The translations under genes and the position numbers were made by a program. Below are positions 58,132 to 64,000 of a stretch of DNA of 64,000 bases, piece by piece; the stretch's first letter is position 1; each line of letters opens with the position of its first letter. Under the pieces are notes generated by a model that saw only the letters and a list, made by a program, of their open reading frames with translations, searched no databases and was not told the DNA's origin. Location of the stretch: assembly GCF_000685965.1 (NCBI RefSeq), contig NZ_JMLE01000021.1, positions 1-64,000 of the forward strand. The letters run 5' to 3'. Origin of the DNA: Arthrobacter sp. UNC362MFTsu5.1 (GTDB lineage Bacteria; Actinomycetota; Actinomycetes; Actinomycetales; Micrococcaceae).

Positions 58132-59033
58132 TCACCCAAACAGCCCCGGCTACTCCACCCGCCGCCGTCGTGCCCCCCACACCCGCCATCCCAAGGCGAC
58201 GCCGGAAGCCCAGCCTGTACCGGACCCTGTCGCGGGTGCTGATCATGCTGATCGTGATCGTCCAGGTCTATCCGCTCGCCTGGCTGTTCCTGACCAGCCT
58301 GCGCACCGAGCATGACTTCGCCACCGGCGACCCGTTCGCCCTGCCCAGCTCGCTGACATGGGAGAACTACGCACGGGCGTTCGAAACCGGCGATCTCGGC
58401 AGGAACATCCTGAACAGCTTCATCGTCACCATGGGCGCCAACGTCCTGATCGTCCTGTTCGGCATGATGGCCGCCTACGCCATCCAGGTCCTGGGTTTCC
58501 GGCTGAGCAAGTTTGTCCGCGGGCTGTTCCTGATCGGAATCATCGTTCCCGTCCAGATCGCCCTGGTCCCGCTGTTCATCGACTACTCAACAGTGAACCT
58601 GCTGGACACCTACCAGTCGATGATCATCCCCCTGGCCGGCTTCGCGCTGCCCATGTCCATCTACCTGTTCTCATCGTTCTTCGAATACATCCCCCGCGAA
58701 ACCTACGAGGCCGCCTCCCTTGACGGCGCCGGGCCGTACCGGATCTTCGGACTGATTACGCTGCCGCTGTCGCTGAACACAGTGGTCACGGTGGTGCTGG
58801 TCAACAGCATCTTCATCTGGAACGACTTCATCTTCGCCAACACGTTCGTTCTCTCCGAGGACCTGAAAACAATCCCCCTGGGCCTGCAGAACTACATCGG
58901 CGCCATGGGCAAGGTGGACTGGACAGCCACCTTCGCTGCCGTGTGCGTCACCATCACGCCCCTGCTCCTGGTCTTCCTCGTCCTGAACAAAGCCATGATC
59001 CAGGGCTTGGAAAGCGGGGCGACGAAGGGATGA
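58128..59033 (+). CDS. ABC transporter permease (MalG-like)
   Basis: The 301-residue protein starts at TTG 58128 and has a Pro-rich N-terminus (TPPAAVVPPTPAIPRRRRK), six TM segments and the EAA loop PRETYEAASLDGAGPYRIFGLITLPLSLNTVV. It completes the membrane domain with the previous gene. No ATPase lies in the operon; a shared multi-sugar ATPase must act in trans. A longer frame upstream is not coding. Confidence 0.92.
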   Translation: MITQTAPATPPAAVVPPTPAIPRRRRKPSLYRTLSRVLIMLIVIVQVYPLAWLFLTSLRTEHDFATGDPFALPSSLTWENYARAFETGDLGRNILNSFIVTMGANVLIVLFGMMAAYAIQVLGFRLSKFVRGLFLIGIIVPVQIALVPLFIDYSTVNLLDTYQSMIIPLAGFALPMSIYLFSSFFEYIPRETYEAASLDGAGPYRIFGLITLPLSLNTVVTVVLVNSIFIWNDFIFANTFVLSEDLKTIPLGLQNYIGAMGKVDWTATFAAVCVTITPLLLVFLVLNKAMIQGLESGATKG

Positions 59034-59071
59034 CGGCCATGGCAGATGGATATACTCCTGATGGAGGACAG

Positions 59072-60151
59072 ATGATTTCGCAGGAGAAAGACTCAGGCAA
59101 CGCGGCCACCCCCGACGTTCCTGTGAGGAAAAGCCGTGCCCAGCCGGTCACCCTCCGCGAAGTAGCTGAAGCAGCCGGTGTGTCCACTGCCACGGTGTCG
59201 CTGGTGATCAACAAGAAGAAGAACGCCCGCATTGCCGAGCAGACGCGTCAGCGCGTCAAGGACGCGATCCGGCAGCTCGGGTACCGCCCAAACGCGATGG
59301 CGAAGACGCTGGTCAGCGGCACCTCACGGTTCATCGGCCTCGTCGCAGACGGTGTGGCTACCACCCCGTTCGCGGGTCAGATCATCCACGGGGCGCAGGA
59401 CGAAGCCTGGAAGCACGGCTACGCGCTGCTGATCGCCAACACCGAGGGGAACCGCGACCTGGAAACGGATGCGATCGCCATGATGCTGGAATACAAGGTG
59501 CGCGGCATCCTGTACTCCACATGGTTCCACCGTCCCACTGTGGTGCCGGAGACGCTTCGCGAGGCGGACTTCGTCCTGGTCAACTGCTTCTCGCCGGAGC
59601 CCGGCGCTGCCCGTGCCGTGGTGCCCGACGAAGAGCAAGGCGGGAAGTCCGCGACGGAAATCCTGCTCCGCGGCGGCCACCGGCGCATCGCCTTTATCAA
59701 CGCCACCACCCCCGCGCCCGCCAGGGACGGACGGCTCCAGGGCTACAAGGATGCGCTGGAGGCTGCCGGAATTCCGTTCGACCCGGACCTGGTGCTGGAA
59801 GCCTATCCGGACCAGGAAGGCGGCTACGGCGCCACCGAAGAGTTGCTCAAGCGCAACGTCGCCGCTGTGTACTGCTACAACGACCGGATGGCCATGGGAC
59901 TATACGACGGCCTGCGGGAAAACGGGCTCTCCATTCCGGATGACATGGCCGTGGTGGGTTTCGACAACCAGGAAGTTATCGCGGCCCACCTTCGGCCTCC
60001 GCTGTCCACAGTGTCCCTGCCCCACTACGAACTCGGGGCGGCAGGAGTGCGCATGCTGCTGGGCCTGGACGAGGCCTCCAGCGACGCCGCGGTGAAGATC
60101 ATGTGCCCCGCCGTTGAACGGGCATCCGTGGCGGTGCACTCGCCGGCGTAG
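59072..60151 (+). CDS. LacI family transcriptional regulator of levan/fructan operon
   Basis: The protein has 359 residues with the HTH VTLREVAEAAGVSTATVSLVINKKKNARIAEQTRQRVKDAIRQLGYRPNAMAKTLVSG in residues 26-83. The effector domain shows a periplasmic-binding-protein fold (AAVYCYNDRMAMGLYDGL). ATG 59072 follows GGAGG 4 nt upstream; an in-frame ATG at 59030 overlaps the permease stop. It probably binds the AAACGCTT-type sites at 54225-54362. Confidence 0.9.
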   Translation: MISQEKDSGNAATPDVPVRKSRAQPVTLREVAEAAGVSTATVSLVINKKKNARIAEQTRQRVKDAIRQLGYRPNAMAKTLVSGTSRFIGLVADGVATTPFAGQIIHGAQDEAWKHGYALLIANTEGNRDLETDAIAMMLEYKVRGILYSTWFHRPTVVPETLREADFVLVNCFSPEPGAARAVVPDEEQGGKSATEILLRGGHRRIAFINATTPAPARDGRLQGYKDALEAAGIPFDPDLVLEAYPDQEGGYGATEELLKRNVAAVYCYNDRMAMGLYDGLRENGLSIPDDMAVVGFDNQEVIAAHLRPPLSTVSLPHYELGAAGVRMLLGLDEASSDAAVKIMCPAVERASVAVHSPA

Positions 60152-60185
60152 GTTGCTTGGGTTGCGGGGCTCGTGGGGAAAGCAC

Positions 60186-60215
60186 GACGGCGGCACGCGG
60201 TTGGGTGCCGGCGTC
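60186..60215 (+). terminator. Terminator-like hairpin after lacI
   Basis: GACGGCGGCAC (60186-60196) pairs with 60205-60215 with one mismatch. The element matches the perfect hairpin at 28863-28890 in sequence, including the GGTTGGG turn. Confidence 0.65.
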
Positions 60216-60232
60216 GCCTCGGTCCGGGCGCG

Positions 60233-62032
60233 CTACGTTTGCCGGGCGGCCAGGACTTCCTTGATCCGGGTCAGGTAGGGCCTCATTTGGGTTTCCCACC
60301 ATTGGTCGGGGTCCTCTGCAAGCACTTCGTTTGCAGGGAGTTCAATGACGGTCCCAAGAGTGAGAGTGCATCCGGTGGAGGTCGGCTCAAGGCGATAGGT
60401 CGAGCGGCTGTTCATCTCGCCCGGCGAGATGGGCCTGGTTGTTGCCCACCAAGGGCCCTCTTCACCGATGACCTCGATGACGGAAACTGAACCGTCGCGG
60501 CCGATGAAGCACTGCTGTTCCCCGACGCCAGCAGGTGTCCCCGGCACGGTGAAAGCCCGCTGTGCGTTCGAGAGCAACACGGCGCTCTCGGCCGGCCGGA
60601 TCAGCGACCAAACAGTGAGGGCATCATGTTCGTAGGATTCAGAGACGTTCGCGCTGTAGGTCCTGGTGTGTCCGGCCGCGGCAGCGGCCTCCGCATCCTT
60701 GGCGGACTCCACCGCCCGCTTCTGTCGGCGATTGACCACGGCGGAAGCGATGAGCAGGGTCACCAACATGGCGGTTGCGGTCAGGATGATGCCGAGCCCT
60801 AGCTCCGGCCTGCCGTAGTAGCTGATCACTGAGGCAACCACGGCGATGGCCAGGTAGCCGGCAGTGAAGAGGATGGTGTGGAGGACTTTGACGAGCGTGA
60901 TCACTTGGTCATTATGAACGGCGTCCGCCTCTGGAGGTGAGAGGCGGCTACCGCGCGGCGAGGTCCGGCCCCGAGCCCCCGAACCCGCCGAACCCGCCGG
61001 AGCCCAGGAACTGAGGAGGGCGAGCCCCGCGGCCACCGCGGCGCTAAGCACTACTGCGCCCAGCCAGAGCGAGACGGGCCAGCGGATCGCGTCCGTCACC
61101 GCGAACGCCAGGAGCTGTCCCGTCCACAGGACCGCCGCGATTCCTCCCGTGACCGCCGGCAGCCGCCTGCGCAGCCAGGTTGCCGGAAGCCGGGCCAGCA
61201 TCAGGTCAGCCGCGACGGCGGCAATGGTGGCGCCCGCGGCTCCCGCAATGGAATACGTGCGGAATCCCAGCATCGCGACGGGCAGCCACGCCGCCGCGGC
61301 CACCAGCAGGGTGACAACCCCGCGGACCGGACGCTTCGCCGCGGAGAGCGTGAAGAGGAAGGGCGCGATGATCAGCAAGGTGGTCAGCAGGTAGCTGGCC
61401 AGGGTGACGACTACCGGCAGCTCCGCCTGGACGCGCCCGGGGCTGCCGACCGGCGTCGGAACAAAGAGGGCCGTTGGCCCCGGCCGGACGAAGGCGGAGA
61501 CGTAGATGAGGAAGAACGCCCCCAGCCCGGTCATCAGTACGACGGCGAACAGCGTCGCCGGGGGCAGGGCCGGGTGATCGCCGGGGCTGGCTGAATGACT
61601 GGCCCGGGCGCTCCGGACCGCGGTACCGAGGATGAGGAAGAGACTGAATCCGAGCAGCAGGTGGGTGGGGCTGACCAAGGCATCCAGCGAGACCTCGATA
61701 CCCAGGAGCTCGTGCCACAGCAGGTCCAGGCCGCCGGCGGTGGCAAAGAGGATGAGCCCCACCACGGTGCCCCGGTAGCCGGCAGGGATGGACTGAACTA
61801 GCGGCTGCCCCGGTGCCCGGTTCCGGAAGATTACGACGGCGGTCCACGCCGCCGTCGCCAGCATGCCGGAGTAGAGGGCGGCGTGCCACGGGGTGAAGAA
61901 CGTCTCCAGGCTGGGAAGGTTCAGGTGCGCCCAGCCGTCCAGGAAGACGGCCAGCACCAGCCACAGGCCCAGGAGTTCGGTGACCAGGTCGCGGCGTCCG
62001 TCGGTCCTGGTGTTGCGTGCAGTTTCGAGCAT
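60233..62032 (-). CDS. Multi-TM membrane protein with C-terminal SRPBCC-like domain
   Basis: The 599-residue protein has about nine TM segments in residues 20-335, then a Ser/Arg/Gly-rich loop (SGARGRTSPRGSRLSPPE), two further TM segments, an Ala/Glu helix and a C-terminal SRPBCC-like domain (ANVSESYEHDALTVWSLIRPAESAVLLSN through LTRIKEVLAARQT). It may be a fusion of two originally separate proteins, although the frame is continuous. Its function is unknown. Strand order with the DUF998 gene upstream suggests a two-gene unit. Confidence 0.7.
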   Translation of the reverse strand: MLETARNTRTDGRRDLVTELLGLWLVLAVFLDGWAHLNLPSLETFFTPWHAALYSGMLATAAWTAVVIFRNRAPGQPLVQSIPAGYRGTVVGLILFATAGGLDLLWHELLGIEVSLDALVSPTHLLLGFSLFLILGTAVRSARASHSASPGDHPALPPATLFAVVLMTGLGAFFLIYVSAFVRPGPTALFVPTPVGSPGRVQAELPVVVTLASYLLTTLLIIAPFLFTLSAAKRPVRGVVTLLVAAAAWLPVAMLGFRTYSIAGAAGATIAAVAADLMLARLPATWLRRRLPAVTGGIAAVLWTGQLLAFAVTDAIRWPVSLWLGAVVLSAAVAAGLALLSSWAPAGSAGSGARGRTSPRGSRLSPPEADAVHNDQVITLVKVLHTILFTAGYLAIAVVASVISYYGRPELGLGIILTATAMLVTLLIASAVVNRRQKRAVESAKDAEAAAAAGHTRTYSANVSESYEHDALTVWSLIRPAESAVLLSNAQRAFTVPGTPAGVGEQQCFIGRDGSVSVIEVIGEEGPWWATTRPISPGEMNSRSTYRLEPTSTGCTLTLGTVIELPANEVLAEDPDQWWETQMRPYLTRIKEVLAARQT

Positions 62033-62074
62033 CGTTGGCCACTTCCACGGAGGTGTTCGGTGAGGGGATGGCGC

Positions 62075-62755
62075 CTAAACCCGTGATGTTCTGTCAGCCG
62101 CAGGCTGCTTCCACAGCGCGACCGCCAGGACCGCGACCCAGAGCAGGAATGCCCCGATGCTGATCCGTTCGCTGATGCCCAGCACGAGGTTCGGTCCCGG
62201 CGCAGCCATGAACGCCACCATACCCATCGCCGCGGAAGCCGCGAGCGAAGCGATCGAATACGCGCGCATCCCGCCGTGGAAGCCCACAGCCACGAAACAC
62301 ATTGCCGCGACCATGAGGGCGAGCTGGACGTTGGTGGCGAGGATATGCATGGGAATGGAAGTATCGTCCCCCAGCGTCAGCGGGTAGAGGGCGCCCATGA
62401 TGTTCCACAGCCCGTACCCGATGAGCAGGCCGCCGGCGATGCGCAGGGCGCGGTTGCCGCGCACGGAGATCCAGACGCCCACCCCGAACGCGGTGAACAG
62501 CACCGTGTAGAGCCAAGTGAAGGGGAGCAGAACGTCCCGGCCGGGGGAGCCGACGGCGAAGAGTTCGCTGACCATCTGCTCGGTGCGCCGGTACCCGTCC
62601 CATCTGGACGCCGCCACCACGTCTGTGGCAACCACGTACAGCAGCGATGACAGCGCTCCTGCGGCGAGGAGGACTTTGCGGGTCACCTCATGGGGCTGAC
62701 TTTCCTGCGTCGCGGCCCGCCTGCGCAGCGGGGGCTGGCGCTTGTCGATTGACAT
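62075..62755 (-). CDS. DUF998 domain membrane protein
   Basis: The 226-residue protein has six or seven TM segments in the DUF998 pattern: GALSSLLYVVATDVVAASRWDGYRRTEQMVSELFAVGSPGRD, then GLLIGYGLWNIMGALYPLTLGD and MHILATNVQLALMVAAMC. A histidine and arginine in the early TM loop are conserved in the family. It is unrelated to the sugar loci. Function unknown. Confidence 0.85.
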   Translation of the reverse strand: MSIDKRQPPLRRRAATQESQPHEVTRKVLLAAGALSSLLYVVATDVVAASRWDGYRRTEQMVSELFAVGSPGRDVLLPFTWLYTVLFTAFGVGVWISVRGNRALRIAGGLLIGYGLWNIMGALYPLTLGDDTSIPMHILATNVQLALMVAAMCFVAVGFHGGMRAYSIASLAASAAMGMVAFMAAPGPNLVLGISERISIGAFLLWVAVLAVALWKQPAADRTSRV

Positions 62756-62983
62756 GTCCGGATGTCCTCAGAGTCCGCGGTCCGGCAGAGGTGCAGGGGC
62801 CCGCGGGCGATTGCCCCAGCGCCTATCTGTCTTAAGCTTTGGCCCGGTTGCCGCCGGTTGATAGGGCCGAACGGCCTTGCCCCGCACCCGTATCAACCGC
62901 GGCATGTCCGGGGGACTGGGATAGGCTCCCTTGGGACCTGAACAGGCATTGCTTGGGACCGGAACAAGCATCAACTGCAAAGG

Positions 62984-63580
62984 GTGGGGAATACGTTGGA
63001 TCTGCTGGGCGGCCTGAGCCGCGACGAACTCCGCAACTTTTGTTGGATTGCCGCCGCCGTTTTCGCGATTGTGGCCGGCCTCTGGCGTTGGCGCAGGCTC
63101 CACTGGACTGCGCTGGGAGCCGTCCTGCTCTTCGCGGCACTCAACGCGGGTGCAGGGATCTACGTCCTGAACACTTTCCGTGACTCGCGCTGGTCAGCAG
63201 GGGGAGAACCGCCCTTGAGCGCTCCGTCGTTTTCCGAGACGCCGATCGTGGGGGAGTACTTTGGCCCCCTGGACTCCGCTCTGCAGGGCGTGGTCGGTGG
63301 GGTGAACGACTTCCTGGCATTCAAGCAGGCACTTCCCATAGCCATGGACTTCCTTGCCTTGTCCGGCTGGGCCTTGCTGCTCTCGTTCCCGCTTGCCGTT
63401 CTCGCCGCAGTCATCAGTTTTGCCATGGCCAGGCGCCGATCGGCGGACTTCGAAAAATACCGTACCAAAGTTGACCTGCTCGAAGATGAGCTTGAGCAGG
63501 TCAAGCGGCAGATCTCTGCAGGGAATTCCGTCGAAACGGAATTCCCTGCAGAGAGTGCCCCTGAACAGGTACGCAACTGA
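62984..63580 (+). CDS. Two-TM protein with coiled-coil tail
   Basis: The 198-residue protein has TM segments near residues 18-36, 42-61 and 118-145, then a coiled-coil (FEKYRTKVDLLEDELEQVKRQISAG) ending in an acidic tail. No domain is recognised. GTG 62984 is the first start and TTG 62996 is an alternative. A perfect 19-bp hairpin lies inside its 3' end, from codon about 177 to 190. Confidence 0.65.
   Translation: MGNTLDLLGGLSRDELRNFCWIAAAVFAIVAGLWRWRRLHWTALGAVLLFAALNAGAGIYVLNTFRDSRWSAGGEPPLSAPSFSETPIVGEYFGPLDSALQGVVGGVNDFLAFKQALPIAMDFLALSGWALLLSFPLAVLAAVISFAMARRRSADFEKYRTKVDLLEDELEQVKRQISAGNSVETEFPAESAPEQVRN
63513..63554 (+). repeat. Perfect 19-bp inverted repeat inside a coding end
   Basis: TCTCTGCAGGGAATTCCGT (63513-63531) and its exact complement (63536-63554) are separated by CGAA. 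The repeat encodes ISAGNSVETEFPAES and lies 26 nt before the stop. Confidence 0.9.
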
Positions 63581-63629
63581 GCGGCTGACGGCCTAAGGCG
63601 CAGCCAGCTTGGCGGCCGATTCCCTGCGG

Positions 63630-64000
63630 TCAGACCAGCTGAAGCCGGTCAGCCACCACGCGGCCACGGTGAATAACAGTGCGGCCGGGCAGCCTGTCCA
63701 TCACCGCCGCCGTCACGGTGTCACCCTCCACCAGCACCAACTCTGCTGGGTCGCCCACCGCCAGCCCGGGCCGGTCCGCCACTGAAGCCAGCCGCCGCGT
63801 CCGGGGATCGATCACGCTGGACCCGCCGATGGTGGCTACGGCAACACAGTGCTCTATAAGCTCGTCTGCCCGGAACTTGCTGGTGAACGCCAGCTGCCAG
63901 GCGCGGTCCAGCATGTCCGCGTTCCCGTACGGCGACCAGTAGTCGCGCTGCCCGTCCTGGCCCAGTCCAACCCGGACACCGGCGGCAGCGAGCTGCTGCA
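63630..64000 (-). CDS. Amidohydrolase, cytosine deaminase-like (5' end outside window)
   Basis: Only the C-terminal 122 residues are visible; the start is beyond 64000. The fragment has VRVGLGQDGQRDYWSPYGNADMLDRAWQL, whose L-x-Q-D-x-x-R-D-x-W-S-P matches the metal-site Asp region of cytosine deaminase/isoguanine deaminase amidohydrolases, and the end ADLVLVEGDTVTAAVMDRLPGRTVIHRGRVVAD-type composite-domain strand (here AELVLVEGDTVTAAV). It deaminates a pyrimidine or similar heterocycle with a bound metal. The exact substrate is unknown. Confidence 0.82.
   Translation of the reverse strand, partial: QQLAAAGVRVGLGQDGQRDYWSPYGNADMLDRAWQLAFTSKFRADELIEHCVAVATIGGSSVIDPRTRRLASVADRPGLAVGDPAELVLVEGDTVTAAVMDRLPGRTVIHRGRVVADRLQLV

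Noticed and set aside
1..64000. CRISPR arrays, tRNA or rRNA genes, transposases
   Set aside because: No regularly spaced repeats, tRNA-like cloverleaf or transposase protein were noticed on either strand.

Overview
The window is high-GC actinobacterial DNA and most resembles Arthrobacter or Pseudarthrobacter (Micrococcaceae). The reasons are the DUF222/HNH endonuclease, the levan fructotransferase (an enzyme best known from Arthrobacter), sugar ABC importers without their own ATPase, many GTG/TTG starts, and the intergenic motif containing GAGCCTGTCGAAACC. No rRNA, tRNA, CRISPR array, transposase or phage module was seen.

Layout. 1-5.7 kb: edge CPBP protease, YdeP-like molybdopterin oxidoreductase, a winged-helix/Lys-Ala/X25 fusion protein, an alpha/beta hydrolase and a proline-rich peptide. 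5.7-14 kb: GH13 oligo-1,6-glucosidase, MscS channel, two paralogous lipoproteins, a lipoprotein/acylphosphatase fusion, TerC. 14-30 kb: small accessory and stress genes (GNATs, DUF222/HNH, DUF2975 + HTH, squalene-cyclase-like protein, cupin, MFS pumps, DUF1326/DUF2182 pair, VOC, AraC, GYD, ArsR-AHSA1). 29.8-35.8 kb: an alpha-glucoside uptake and hydrolysis operon (LacI, binding protein, two permeases, GH13) joined by ATGA overlaps. 36-43.8 kb: MarR-MFS pair with tandem operators, DinB proteins, MHS transporter, RecQ. 44-46.2 kb: two exported or membrane proteins ending in Excalibur domains, one of them an HNH nuclease.

The most interesting region is 46.3-50.6 kb. It is visibly more A/T-rich than its surroundings and reads as a microcin C-like (peptidyl-nucleotide) locus. 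On the minus strand it has a 19-codon gene encoding MLKLKRLTKRRSKLNFVFN (C-terminal Asn), a near-perfect 15-bp hairpin, a MccB-type ThiF/E1 adenylyltransferase, a small one-TM protein, an HTTM-like membrane protein and an MFS exporter. A GNAT acetyltransferase diverges from the peptide gene and could give immunity. The mccB-like gene carries an apparent single-base frameshift that must be resolved before calling the locus functional.

52.6-60.2 kb is a levan/difructose-anhydride utilisation locus. A Tat-exported levan fructotransferase is divergent from a cytoplasmic GH32 enzyme, followed by an ABC importer (binding protein plus two permeases) and a LacI regulator. Three related operator sequences lie in the divergent promoter region. 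The window ends with membrane proteins and the C-terminal part of a cytosine-deaminase-like amidohydrolase.
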